Below, in pieces: positions 7,904 through 16,072 of a stretch of 19,891 nt of DNA. Source of the stretch: an uncultured Sphingopyxis sp. Its GTDB lineage: Bacteria > Pseudomonadota > Alphaproteobacteria > Sphingomonadales > Sphingomonadaceae. The stretch lies in assembly GCA_937957805.1 (NCBI GenBank), contig CALFXW010000233.1, forward strand, positions 1-19,891, given 5' to 3'. The notes below the pieces were generated by a model, which saw only the letters and a list, made by a program, of their open reading frames with translations, did no database searches and had not been told where the DNA came from. How positions within the stretch are numbered: the stretch's first letter is position 1; each line of letters opens with the position of its first letter. The position numbers were made by a program, and so were the translations under genes.

Positions 7904-8884
7904 TCAGTTCGCTTGCCCGTGGGCAAAGTGGGTCGCGAGCCACGCCGACAGCATCAATTGCAACAGATGATAAAAGAGAACCGGCAACAATATCATCCCC
8001 GCCACAGACGGCGGAAATAGCAATGCCGCAAGCGGCGCACCGACTGCGACACTTTTTTGCGCCCCGCAAAATAATATCGCGATGCGTGTCGGGTGGTCGG
8101 CGCGAAGCATGCCGCCTGTCACCCAAGCCCCGCCAAATGCGAGCAGGAGGTTGAGCGCGAGGAGCAGGGCCAAGAACGGCACGTCGCTCCCTGCCATGCT
8201 TTGCCACAGCCCGGCGACGACGGCGGCGGAAAAGGCGACATAGACCGCAATTGCAATCGCGCTCTGGTCAATATTGCGCACCAATGTCGCGCGCGCCAGC
8301 ACCCACGGGCGCGTCCAGCGCTGCAGCGCCTGCCCCAGCGCAAAGGGGAGCAGCAATATGGTTGCAATTTTGACGAGCAGTCCGCCCGACAGGCCAACGC
8401 CGCCGCCATGCCCGGCGAGCAGCGCAAAGAGCAGCGGCGTTAGCGCAATGGCGGCGAGGTTGTTGATCGCGCTCGCCACCACCGAAATCGCGGCATTGCC
8501 CCGCGCGAGTGAGGTATATGTGGTTGCCGATTGCACCGTGGTGGGCAAAACCCCACAAAATAAAAAGCCGAGCGCCACCATATGCGGCAGGCCAAACATC
8601 TGCGCCAGTCGCTCCAAAATTATGCCGATGATCGGCATGGCGATGAAGATGAAGGCCGCAATTGCCCCGTGCACACGGGCATTGGTGATCGCGCTCAACA
8701 CCTCACCGCGCGACAGGCGGATGCCATGCAGCAGGAAAATGACAAAAACGGCCGCGCCGCCCGCCAGATTTGCGGCCTCGACCATGCGTCCGCGCACCGG
8801 CAGAAAGCTGGCGAGCGCGATGGTCGCCAGCAAAATCCAGATGAAGCGGTCGGGAACTATACGCTGGATCATGGCATGCTGCAT
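7904..8884 (-). CDS. bile acid:sodium symporter family (SBF-like, YfeH type) carrier
   Basis: Inner-membrane carrier with about ten hydrophobic segments, of the SBF-like/YfeH branch of the bile acid:sodium symporter superfamily. Recognisable blocks are the N-terminal PDRFIWILLATIALASFLPV, the conserved FLFCGVLPTTVQSATTYTSL, the helix-break region ARGNAAISVVASAINNLAAI, and the C-terminal AILFCGAQKSVAVGAPLAA. These crossover motifs are the cation and substrate site in the superfamily. The substrate of this branch is not established. Start choice is uncertain: ATG 8884 (MQHAMIQRIV) has a faint ggga upstream, ATG 8872 (MIQRIV) fits typical family starts, and the longest frame (8908) begins with TTG without a ribosome site. 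It is divergent from the nucleosidase gene, with about 53 bp between starts. Confidence 0.88.
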   Translation of the reverse strand: MQHAMIQRIVPDRFIWILLATIALASFLPVRGRMVEAANLAGGAAVFVIFLLHGIRLSRGEVLSAITNARVHGAIAAFIFIAMPIIGIILERLAQMFGLPHMVALGFLFCGVLPTTVQSATTYTSLARGNAAISVVASAINNLAAIALTPLLFALLAGHGGGVGLSGGLLVKIATILLLPFALGQALQRWTRPWVLARATLVRNIDQSAIAIAVYVAFSAAVVAGLWQSMAGSDVPFLALLLALNLLLAFGGAWVTGGMLRADHPTRIAILFCGAQKSVAVGAPLAALLFPPSVAGMILLPVLFYHLLQLMLSAWLATHFAHGQAN

Positions 8885-8937
8885 GGCGCGGTGCGTCCCG
8901 GCTTGCAAGCGGCGGCAAAATCGGCGACGGGCACCTT

Positions 8938-9606
8938 ATGGCCAGTATCCTCCTCCTCGCCGCGCTAGAAGATGAAACCAGCGCCTGTTTCCCCGACATT
9001 ACCGATACGCGCCACATCGGCCCCTATTGGCTGCGACGCGGCAGGGTCGGCGCGCATGATATTTCGATCGCCACCACCGGCATAGGCATGGTCAATTGCG
9101 CGGCGGCGAGCGCGACCTTCATCCATATGCTCGCGCCGCAATTGTTGCTGCTCGCGGGGACGTGCGGACGGCTGAGCAATATCAAGGGTGATATTTTCTG
9201 GGTCGAAAGCGCGGTGCACCATGGCTATGGCACCCGCCACACCGGCGGCTTCACCCATTATCGCAGCGGCACCATGCCCTTTGGTGCTGGCGAACCAATA
9301 TTTTTTACCGCGATGGAGGATCCGGGCTGCAACCTTACCCATGCGCGGATGGCGAGCGGCGATAATTTCGTTGGCTGTGCCGATGCTGCGGCACAAATTG
9401 TTGCGGCAACCGGCGCGGATATAGTGGATATGGAAACAGCGGCGATGGCGCAGGTCGCGTCGCGCGCGCAGATTCCGTGGGGGGCGATAAAGGCACCGAC
9501 TGACGATGCGGATGCTGCGGGCGGGGCCGATTTTTCGGCCAACCTGCATCGCGCGGCAGCGCTGTCGGCGGATGCGATAGCAAGGCTGGTGGCCGCCCTG
9601 CCATAA
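8938..9606 (+). CDS. MTA/SAH nucleosidase-like phosphorylase-family protein
   Basis: 222-aa member of the PNP/UDP phosphorylase fold (MTAN-like). Such enzymes cleave the N-glycosidic bond of 5'-methylthioadenosine, S-adenosylhomocysteine or related nucleosides. E11 in LAALEDET matches the MTAN acidic residue near the catalytic water. The GTCGRL turn matches the family GTAG block. VDMETAAMAQV (E166) binds the ribose hydroxyls, and D189 in APTDDAD lies where MTAN has its catalytic Asp. It is divergent from the SBF-like carrier. Other members of this fold, such as hopanoid-associated HpnG-type phosphorylases, cannot be excluded. There is no clear ribosome site before ATG 8938. Confidence 0.8.
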   Translation: MASILLLAALEDETSACFPDITDTRHIGPYWLRRGRVGAHDISIATTGIGMVNCAAASATFIHMLAPQLLLLAGTCGRLSNIKGDIFWVESAVHHGYGTRHTGGFTHYRSGTMPFGAGEPIFFTAMEDPGCNLTHARMASGDNFVGCADAAAQIVAATGADIVDMETAAMAQVASRAQIPWGAIKAPTDDADAAGGADFSANLHRAAALSADAIARLVAALP

Positions 9607-9611
9607 GCCGC

Positions 9612-9640
9612 TTGCCGCATTGCAGCAATTGAGCTAGGGG
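9612..9640 (+). promoter_or_regulatory. candidate typA promoter
   Basis: TTGCCG (9612-9617) and TAGGGG (9635-9640) with a 17-bp spacer lie in the 77-bp gap before typA. The -10 match is poor by E. coli rules. This is inference from position. Confidence 0.25.
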
Positions 9641-9683
9641 CGCGCGACATTTTTCCACCCTCCATCTGCAAAGATTTTAACGC

Positions 9684-11498
9684 ATGGCATTGCGCAATAT
9701 CGCCATTATCGCCCACGTCGATCATGGCAAAACGACGCTGGTTGATCAGCTTTTCCGCCAATCGGGCACATTCCGTGAAAATCAGCGCGTCGAAGAACGG
9801 GCGATGGATTCGAACGACCTCGAAAAAGAGCGCGGCATCACGATTCTGGCAAAATGCACCAGCGTTGAATGGCACGAGACCCGCATCAACATCGTCGATA
9901 CGCCGGGCCACGCCGATTTCGGCGGTGAGGTGGAACGAATCTTGTCGATGGTCGATGGGGTCATCCTGCTCGTCGATGCCGCCGAAGGGCCAATGCCACA
10001 GACCAAATTTGTTACCGGCAAGGCGCTGGCGCTGGGGCTGCGCCCGATTGTCGTGGTCAACAAGGTCGACCGGTCGGATGCGCGCGCCGCCGAAGTTTTG
10101 GATGAAGTATTTGACCTCTTCCTCGCGCTGGGTGCCAGCGATGAACAATTGGATTTCCCGATCCTTTATGCATCGGGCCGTTCGGGCTACGCCAGCCATG
10201 ATGCCGATGCCCGCTCGGGCGATTTGAACCCGCTATTTGAAACCATCGTCGGCCATGTGCCTGCCCCCAAGGTGGCGGCAGACGCCCCCTTTGCGATGCT
10301 GGTCACCCTGCTTGACCGCGATAATTTCCTTGGCCGCATTTTGACCGGCCGGATCGAAGCGGGCACGCTGCGTATCAACCAGCCGATCCATGCGCTGGGC
10401 GGCGATGGCAAGGTGATAGAGGTTGGGCGTGCGTCCAAATTATTTGCCTTTCGCGGGCTGGAACGCGTGCCTGTGGAGGAAGCACAGGCGGGCGACATTG
10501 TCAGTCTTGCAGGGTTGACCGTTGCGACGGTTGCCAACACCATTGCCGACACCAGCGTTACCGAGCCAATTACCGCGCAGCCGATTGACCCGCCGACGCT
10601 CGCCATGCGTTTTGCGGTCAACGACAGCCCCTTTGCGGGGCGAGAGGGCGACAAGGTTACCAGTCGGGTGATCCGTGATCGGCTGATGCGCGAAGCCGAA
10701 TCCAACGTCGCCATCCGCATTACCGAATCTGCGGACAAGGATAGTTTTGAGGTTGCGGGGCGCGGCGAATTGCAATTGGGCGTCCTTATCGAAACCATGC
10801 GCCGTGAGGGGTTCGAACTGGGCATTTCGCGCCCGCGCGTGTTGTTTGGCGAGGATGATGACGGCAAGCGCACCGAACCATATGAAAGCGTCGTCATCGA
10901 TGTGGACGATGAATATTCGGGCACAGTTGTCGAAAAAATGCAGATCCGCAAAGCGGAACTGACCGACATGCGCCCGTCGGGCGGCGGCAAGACGCGGATC
11001 AGCTTTAGCGGCCCGTCACGCGGGCTGATTGGCTATCACGGCGAATTTCTGTCCGACACGCGCGGCACGGGGATTATGAACCGCCTGTTCGAACGCTATG
11101 GCCCGCACAAGGGGGTGATCGCCGGACGCCAGAACGGGGTGCTGATTTCCAACGGCACGGGCGAAGCGGTGGCCTATGCACTTGGCCCGCTCGAAGATCG
11201 CGGTATCCTTTTCGTTTCGCCGGGTGAAGCGCTCTATGAAGGCATGATCATCGGTGAAAATGCCAAGCCCGATGATCTGGAAGTCAATCCGATGAAATCG
11301 AAACAGCTGACGAACTTTCGTTCGACCGGCAAGGACGATGCCATCCGCCTGACCCCGCCGCGCCGTGCAACGCTGGAACAGGCGATTGCATGGATTGACG
11401 ATGATGAAATGGTCGAAGTGACGCCCAAGAATATCCGTATCCGCAAAATCCACCTCGACCCGCACGAGCGCAAAAAGGCAAAACGCAAGGCGGATTGA
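9684..11498 (+). CDS. typA: ribosome-associated translational GTPase TypA/BipA
   Basis: 604-aa translational GTPase that binds the 70S ribosome and helps 50S assembly and growth under cold or stress. The GTPase domain has G1 AHVDHGKTT (residues 10-18), a switch I region with ERGITI, G3 DTPGHADF (72-79) and G4 NKVD (126-129). Downstream are the EF-G-like domains II, III and V and the TypA-specific C-terminal domain: RPSGGGKTRISFSGPSRGLI, GTGIMNRLF, and the MKSKQLTNFRSTGKDDAIRL block with PPRRATLEQAIAWI. It is full length for the family. There is no strong ribosome site before ATG 9684. It appears monocistronic, with its own short upstream gap. Confidence 0.97.
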   Translation: MALRNIAIIAHVDHGKTTLVDQLFRQSGTFRENQRVEERAMDSNDLEKERGITILAKCTSVEWHETRINIVDTPGHADFGGEVERILSMVDGVILLVDAAEGPMPQTKFVTGKALALGLRPIVVVNKVDRSDARAAEVLDEVFDLFLALGASDEQLDFPILYASGRSGYASHDADARSGDLNPLFETIVGHVPAPKVAADAPFAMLVTLLDRDNFLGRILTGRIEAGTLRINQPIHALGGDGKVIEVGRASKLFAFRGLERVPVEEAQAGDIVSLAGLTVATVANTIADTSVTEPITAQPIDPPTLAMRFAVNDSPFAGREGDKVTSRVIRDRLMREAESNVAIRITESADKDSFEVAGRGELQLGVLIETMRREGFELGISRPRVLFGEDDDGKRTEPYESVVIDVDDEYSGTVVEKMQIRKAELTDMRPSGGGKTRISFSGPSRGLIGYHGEFLSDTRGTGIMNRLFERYGPHKGVIAGRQNGVLISNGTGEAVAYALGPLEDRGILFVSPGEALYEGMIIGENAKPDDLEVNPMKSKQLTNFRSTGKDDAIRLTPPRRATLEQAIAWIDDDEMVEVTPKNIRIRKIHLDPHERKKAKRKAD

Positions 11499-11537
11499 TT
11501 TTTCCGGCGCTTCGCGTAGCTCTAATGGCATCAACCT

Positions 11538-11557
11538 ACCCGTGCATGCACGCGGGT
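11538..11557 (+). repeat. inverted repeat in typA-DUF805 gap
   Basis: ACCCGTGCATGCACGCGGGT can fold into a 7-bp stem (ACCCGTG with CGCGGGT, one G-U pair) around a CATGCA loop. No T-run follows, so it is not a standard terminator. It sits about 40 bp after the typA stop and 38 bp before the DUF805 start, where it could be an operator or a leader hairpin. Confidence 0.4.
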
Positions 11558-11594
11558 GGTGATGCGGGCGCGCGAGAATTTGTGGGGGAAAATC

Positions 11595-12047
11595 ATGGAA
11601 ATGATGTTGTTGCCGTTCAAACGCTATGCCGATTTTTCGGGCCGTTCGCGGCGCAAGGAATATTGGATGTGGACACTGTTGCAGATGATCGTGGTGATGG
11701 TGCTTTACGCCATGATCATGCTTGGCATACCGTGGACCGAACTTGCCGCGCGCGCGCAGGCCGACCAGATGGGCGTCGCCTATACAGGGGCCGAACCGGT
11801 GCCGGGTGTCACCTTCTGGGCCGGCATAATATTTTTGGTGCTGTGGATTTTCGCGACCATCATTCCCAGTCTGGCTGTGACCATCCGCCGCTTGCATGAT
11901 CAGGATAAGTCAGGCTGGTTTTACCTGCTCAATTTTGTGCCCTTTGGCGGTTTTGTCCTGCTGGTTTTCTTTTGCCTCGAAGGGACCAAAGGCCCCAATC
12001 AATATGGCCCCGACCCATTGGCGGATGACCGCGCGACCTTTGCCTGA
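11595..12047 (+). CDS. DUF805 membrane protein (first copy)
   Basis: 150-aa inner-membrane protein of the DUF805 family. It opens with the typical MEMMLLPFKRYADFSGRSRR-KEYW signature, in which a short basic segment precedes the first helix. Hydrophobic segments follow (MIVVMVLYAMIMLGI; FWAGIIFLVLWIFATIIPSL), then the conserved IRRLHDQDKSGWFYLL loop, a last helix, and the glycine/asparagine tail GTKGPNQYGPDPL. The molecular function of DUF805 is not known. I chose ATG 11595 because gggggaa precedes it and the family begins there; upstream in-frame ATGs lack support. A second DUF805 gene starts 15 nt after the stop, so this is a tandem pair. Confidence 0.9.
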   Translation: MEMMLLPFKRYADFSGRSRRKEYWMWTLLQMIVVMVLYAMIMLGIPWTELAARAQADQMGVAYTGAEPVPGVTFWAGIIFLVLWIFATIIPSLAVTIRRLHDQDKSGWFYLLNFVPFGGFVLLVFFCLEGTKGPNQYGPDPLADDRATFA

Positions 12048-12062
12048 TGGAGGGATAGGCGC

Positions 12063-12491
12063 ATGGAATGGATGCTCCTGCCGTTAAAACGCTATGCCGA
12101 TTTTTCGGGCCGGTCACGGCGGCTGGAATATTGGATGTTCCAATTATTCCAGTGGCTGGTGATGCTGGCCATGTTTGTGGCGTGCATCCCCTTCATGCTG
12201 GCAAGTGAGACGGGGGATGATCCGGTGTGGATTTTCTTTCTGCTGGGGGGCGTGTTTCTCTTTTATTTGGGGATGTTCATCCCCAATCTGGCGGTCACAT
12301 GGCGGCGCATGCAGGATCAGGATATCGAAGGCTGGGTTGGCATCCTGCTGTTTTTTGGGACAATCTTTTTTTCACCGGTCGGCATCGCACTGCTCGTTTT
12401 CATGTGCATGGACGGCAAAGCGCACAGCACCCGCTTTGGCCCCGACCCCAAGGGGCGCGGCGATAGCGATGTGCGAGACATTTTCGCTTGA
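12063..12491 (+). CDS. DUF805 membrane protein (second copy)
   Basis: 142-aa DUF805 protein, paralogue of the preceding gene. It shares MEWMLLPLKRYADFSGRSRR at the N-terminus, the WRRMQDQDIEGWVGILL loop in place of IRRLHDQDKSGW, and the C-terminal TRFGPDPKG in place of NQYGPDPL. Three or four hydrophobic segments are evident. A strong ribosome site (ggaggga) precedes ATG 12063. The first 26 identical bases shared with copy one (11619-11644 and 12087-12112) suggest a fairly recent duplication or gene conversion at this end only, since the middle parts are diverged. The gene ends 9 nt from the stop of the convergent CHAT gene. Confidence 0.9.
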   Translation: MEWMLLPLKRYADFSGRSRRLEYWMFQLFQWLVMLAMFVACIPFMLASETGDDPVWIFFLLGGVFLFYLGMFIPNLAVTWRRMQDQDIEGWVGILLFFGTIFFSPVGIALLVFMCMDGKAHSTRFGPDPKGRGDSDVRDIFA

Positions 12492-12500
12492 TGCGCGTCG

Positions 12501-15500
12501 TCACATGTCGCGGTTGGTGATGAGGGTGAAGGGCGCCCATGCCGCAGGGTGCGCCCAACTGGGCTGATATAGCGGGACGGGCGCGCCGTCGCCATCGCGC
12601 CCAGTGCGTACCGCGTGCATCGCCGCCTGTAACGCGCGCGCAGGGGTCAGGTTCGCTGCTGCCTGCATGTTGATGGTGAGCGCGGCGGTCGCATCATCCG
12701 AAACGCGCCAATGGCTGGCGACCAGCGCATCTGCCCCGGCGTAGAGAAATGAGCGGCCGAGCGCCGACAGGCTTTCATTCCCCGTGCCGCTGGCGCTGTT
12801 GCAGGCCGACAAAAATACATAACGGGCATTGAGGTCGAGGTTCGCAACCTCCGCCGCTGTCAACAGGCCATCATCCACCACGCTCGCCACTTCAGGCGGG
12901 GTGAGCACCAGTCCCGGTTCGCTGCCCGCACCCATTTCACCAGGGAGCAGCCCGTGCGTTGCAAAGACGATGGTGCGCGCGGTGGATAGTGCGCTGTCCC
13001 CCTTGACCCGCGTTTCGGTGGCATCATTGCCGGTATGAATGCGTGCTGCACCCACCGCCCCATCGGCAAGGCCCGCCAATTCAGTCTCGGTGCCGGGCAG
13101 CGCCGCCAATTGCCGCAACCAATCGGGATTGGCGAGCGTGGGGGTATCGCCATCGGTCATGGTGTCGGCACCGTCATTGTTTGAGTTGATATCCAGTGGC
13201 GATGGCGCAGCGGGCAATATGGCGCGCACCCCGCCGCGTGAACGGCCGCCGCGCGCATTACTGCCGCCGCTGGCACCGCTGAGCGTTGGTGCACCATAGC
13301 CGACCAGCATCACCCGACTGCGCGCATCGGGCATCGGCAAGTCGAAACTGATGCTCCCGCCGATGCCGCCCGCGCCTCCGCCGCCACCACCGCCGGGGCC
13401 ACCGCCGCCGCCACCACTAGGGCCACCGCCGCCGCCACCGCGGCCACCACCACCGGGACCGCCGCGACCAACATTGCCACCACGCCCGTTTCCGCCGGGC
13501 AGATTGCGCGGGGCCGCAAGTCGACCCGGTGCACCCGCGTCATTGGTCTGCCGCATTGCCATGGGTCCGGGCGCGTTGCGCCGCATAACCCTGTCGCCCT
13601 GCAACAGTGCAGATGCGCTGGCCAGCGTCACAAAGGCATAGCGATCCCCCAGCCATGGCGTCGCGAGCAGGCTGGCAGCATCCCCCGCCTCTGCGGCGGT
13701 TCCGGGGTCTTGTGTGACCAGCACCGCCAGCGGCAGGGCGGCCATTGCGCCGCTGCTGATGACGAAAACCCGCCCGCCGTGGGGCAAAACTTCCTCCACA
13801 GGCTGGATGATGTCGCGGTAAAGCCGCCATGCTGTCCCCCGATCATAACGGGGGTAGACGGCGTCGATGGGGCTGGCCGGGCCGGTTTGTTCGGCCGAAA
13901 TCGCTGCGTCATAATCGGCAATCGAACAGGTCGCTTCGTCTATCCGGCAACGCAACCGCGCCACCGCCGCTGCAACCGCTGCCGCCCCGCCGTCAATCCG
14001 CTGCCACCGGGCCGATGTTTTACCGATCGCGAAAATATATTGATGACCCTCACTCGCCATCAGCATCAGCACCGCCTGGTCATTCTCCAGGCTGTGCTGG
14101 ATGTCGGCTATGCCAACAGAAGCAGGGCTGACCAGCGCGGCATAGCCAGGAAATTGCGCCATTACATCGGCATCAAATTGCGCCAGTCGTGTCGCCGTTG
14201 CATCGCGCGTCGTGCGCAATGCGGTGATGTTGCTGGCGTCGCGATGTTGCACTGCCTGACGTAGTGCGCGGTCGGCCGCGATGGCGGCGCGCGCTGCCTG
14301 TTGACGCTGGCGCACCAGATTGCCCAGCGTCCCGCCACCTGCCAATTGGCGGGCGGCTGCCTGATTTATTGCTTCACCTGCATCGCTCAGCGTCAGATCC
14401 TGTGCCGCGCGGAATGCCCGGTCAATCGCCGCTGTGTCCCCATCGTGCAAAGCCCAGGCACTGAGCATCGCGACGTCAAATACGCCTGACAATGGGTCAT
14501 TGCGTTCGTTTCCCGCCACCGCGCGGGATAGCGCAGCGAGCACCAGATCCTGTCGTTCGCGCCCGCCGCCAGTCAATCGCCGCTCGCGCGCCTGCCGAGC
14601 CAGCGCCAAGGCTGCATCAATTTGCACCTGCGCCGTTTCGGGCGCGCCGGTCATCAGATATGCGCGCGCCAAAGTGGTCCTGAGGATGATGGTGTCCCGG
14701 TCGCTGGCAAATGCGTCGGCCATTTGGGCGGTCAGCGCAGCTTCAAACAGCGGGGTCGCCTCTGCTGCGCGCCCTTGTTCCATGATCGCCACGCCATAGT
14801 TGAACCGCGCCTTGTGCGTGTCGATATCATCCGGCCCTGATGTTGCTTCGCGCCGCCGCACCGCTTCGCGCGCGAAGGGTTCGGCCTCGGCAAATCGTCG
14901 CTGCATGTTGAGGTAATAGGCGCGCTGGTTGTTATAGCTGGCGCGCAACGGCTCAGCGCTCGCCCCCGCGCGATCCAATATGGCCGCCGCCGCGCCCCAG
15001 TCCGCATCGGATGCCGGCCCATTGCCCAGCTTTGCCAGCGCCTCCGCCCGGCGCAGTAGCAGGTCATAACGCGTGCCCAGCCCCGGCCCATCAACATCGA
15101 CATCGCTTGCGCCATCCAAATCCGCCAGCAAGGCGCTCATCACGCTATCGGCATCGGCGCTGTCTCCCCGCTGGTTGAGGTCGCGGGCCCATTCGGCGGC
15201 CTTGCTGCGGATGAGCCCTGCCTGACGACTGGCGAGAAGCCCATGGTCGCGCGCCAGCCCATGCGCGCGGGTGAGCGCGGCAATGGCGGCGCTGGCATCA
15301 GTGTGAATATCGGCAGCGAGCGTCGCCAGCCAAAGCGCATTTTCCGCCGCGCCGCGCGCCAGTGACGCTGTCTCTGCCGCATCAATCGCCGCCGCGATGC
15401 GGCCGCGCGCTTCGCTTGTTGTTGCATTGCGCAGGGCGAGCCGCAGCGCTTGCGAAAAGCGCATGGTAACAATTGGCGAGGCGCTTTCGCCCTCAGCCCC

Positions 15501-15677
15501 CAGCAATAGGATGATGGTGGCGGCGTCGCGCTCTAGGCGTGCATTGCCGCCGTCGCTGCGCAGAGATGTCGTCGCGGCGGAAATTTGGGCGTCAATTGCA
15601 CCCCTATCCCCCGGCGCTGTGCGCGCAGCGACTGCGGGGTTTTGCATCGCCGCAAGCAAGAATATGGCTGACCACAT
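12501..15677 (-). CDS. TPR-like/CHAT-domain caspase-family protease
   Basis: 1058-aa protein. Residues 1-20 (MWSAIFLLAAMQNPAVAA) are hydrophobic and may be a signal peptide, though the n-region lacks a basic residue. About 100-500 is alpha-helical with TPR-like repeats, e.g. RRFAEAEPFAREAVRR and GRAAEATPLFEAALTAQ. The CHAT domain starts near 530. Its dyad is intact: H908 in VFATHGLLPGE and C959 in FLSACNSASGTGNESL, followed by RSFLYAGADALVASHWRVSD. The LPGTETEL and DATETRVK blocks are also canonical. A 47-residue glycine-rich stretch (728-774) is inserted before the MLVGYG strand. I chose ATG 15677, preceded by gggagg; the frame extends 32 codons upstream without a ribosome site. Roles of TPR-CHAT proteins vary (proteolysis, defence, differentiation). 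No partner gene is adjacent. Confidence 0.92.
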   Translation of the reverse strand: MWSAIFLLAAMQNPAVAARTAPGDRGAIDAQISAATTSLRSDGGNARLERDAATIILLLGAEGESASPIVTMRFSQALRLALRNATTSEARGRIAAAIDAAETASLARGAAENALWLATLAADIHTDASAAIAALTRAHGLARDHGLLASRQAGLIRSKAAEWARDLNQRGDSADADSVMSALLADLDGASDVDVDGPGLGTRYDLLLRRAEALAKLGNGPASDADWGAAAAILDRAGASAEPLRASYNNQRAYYLNMQRRFAEAEPFAREAVRRREATSGPDDIDTHKARFNYGVAIMEQGRAAEATPLFEAALTAQMADAFASDRDTIILRTTLARAYLMTGAPETAQVQIDAALALARQARERRLTGGGRERQDLVLAALSRAVAGNERNDPLSGVFDVAMLSAWALHDGDTAAIDRAFRAAQDLTLSDAGEAINQAAARQLAGGGTLGNLVRQRQQAARAAIAADRALRQAVQHRDASNITALRTTRDATATRLAQFDADVMAQFPGYAALVSPASVGIADIQHSLENDQAVLMLMASEGHQYIFAIGKTSARWQRIDGGAAAVAAAVARLRCRIDEATCSIADYDAAISAEQTGPASPIDAVYPRYDRGTAWRLYRDIIQPVEEVLPHGGRVFVISSGAMAALPLAVLVTQDPGTAAEAGDAASLLATPWLGDRYAFVTLASASALLQGDRVMRRNAPGPMAMRQTNDAGAPGRLAAPRNLPGGNGRGGNVGRGGPGGGGRGGGGGGPSGGGGGGPGGGGGGGAGGIGGSISFDLPMPDARSRVMLVGYGAPTLSGASGGSNARGGRSRGGVRAILPAAPSPLDINSNNDGADTMTDGDTPTLANPDWLRQLAALPGTETELAGLADGAVGAARIHTGNDATETRVKGDSALSTARTIVFATHGLLPGEMGAGSEPGLVLTPPEVASVVDDGLLTAAEVANLDLNARYVFLSACNSASGTGNESLSALGRSFLYAGADALVASHWRVSDDATAALTINMQAAANLTPARALQAAMHAVRTGRDGDGAPVPLYQPSWAHPAAWAPFTLITNRDM
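13356..13496 (-). repeat. glycine-codon-rich low-complexity insert within the CHAT domain
   Basis: 141 bp encode residues 728-774 of the CHAT protein; 35 of the 47 residues are glycine, the rest mostly N, R, P and S. On the plus strand the DNA is a near-repeat of ccgccgccacc units. It falls between the strand ending ASALLQGD and the strand RVMLVGYG, both ordinary parts of the CHAT fold. Glycine codons vary between GGT, GGC, GGG and GGA, so it is not a pure trinucleotide repeat. Confidence 0.9.
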
Positions 15678-15761
15678 CGCACCCTCCCACCCTGATAGAT
15701 TTAACCCGGATAGAGAATATGGCTGTGATATAGAGCATGTCGCACCGTCCGTGACAATCGC

Positions 15762-15790
15762 TGGACGCGGCAATCGGCTTGGCTTATGGG
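15762..15790 (+). promoter_or_regulatory. candidate promoter for DUF3297, possibly leaderless
   Basis: TGGACG (15762-15767), 17-bp spacer and TATGGG (15785-15790). Matches are modest, but the -10 element ends 6 nt before the DUF3297 ATG at 15797, which would put transcription start at or next to the start codon. No Shine-Dalgarno sequence is seen there. Confidence 0.25.
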
Positions 15791-15796
15791 CGCGGC

Positions 15797-16072
15797 ATGA
15801 CTGACACAGCTGAAAATTCGCTGGGCAATGTGCCCGACCGGCTCGCCATCCACCCCGACAGCCCCTTTTTTGACGGCGACGCCTTGCAGCGCGGCATCGG
15901 CATCCGCTTCAAGGGTAAAGAGCGGACCGATGTGGAGGAATATTCGATTTCCGAAGGGTGGATACGTATTGCCGCTGGCCGTTCGCTCGACCGGCGGGGG
16001 CGGCCGATGACCATCAAATTATCGGGCCCGGTTGAAGCATGGTTTGAAAATAGCGCAGCCAGCGAAGATTAA
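15797..16072 (+). CDS. DUF3297 family protein
   Basis: 91-aa small cytoplasmic protein of the DUF3297 family. It shows the conserved blocks DRLAIHPDSPFF, GIGIRFKGKERTDVEEYSIS and EGWIRIAAGRSLDRRGRPMT, then IKLSGPVEAWFE. The family is common in proteobacteria, and its biochemical function is unknown. I chose ATG 15797 (MTDTAENS); an in-frame TTG at 15779 would add six residues. There is no classical ribosome site, and a possible -10 element lies so close that the mRNA may be leaderless. The TAA stop overlaps the stop of the convergent CHAP gene within TTAA at 16069-16072. It is divergent from the CHAT gene, with about 119 bp between starts. Confidence 0.88.
   Translation: MTDTAENSLGNVPDRLAIHPDSPFFDGDALQRGIGIRFKGKERTDVEEYSISEGWIRIAAGRSLDRRGRPMTIKLSGPVEAWFENSAASED

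Noticed and set aside
13351..13641. Proline-rich plus-strand ORF opposite the glycine tract
   Set aside because: Poly-Pro arises only because it reads the complement of glycine codons; it has no start context.
12501..15677. CHAT gene as part of a CRISPR type III-E (Craspase) or other defence island
   Set aside because: No repeats, Cas genes, nucleases, toxins or mobile elements nearby; neighbours are housekeeping or DUF genes.
15701..15706. CtrA half-site TTAACC upstream of the CHAT gene
   Set aside because: A single six-base match with no partner half-site is expected by chance.
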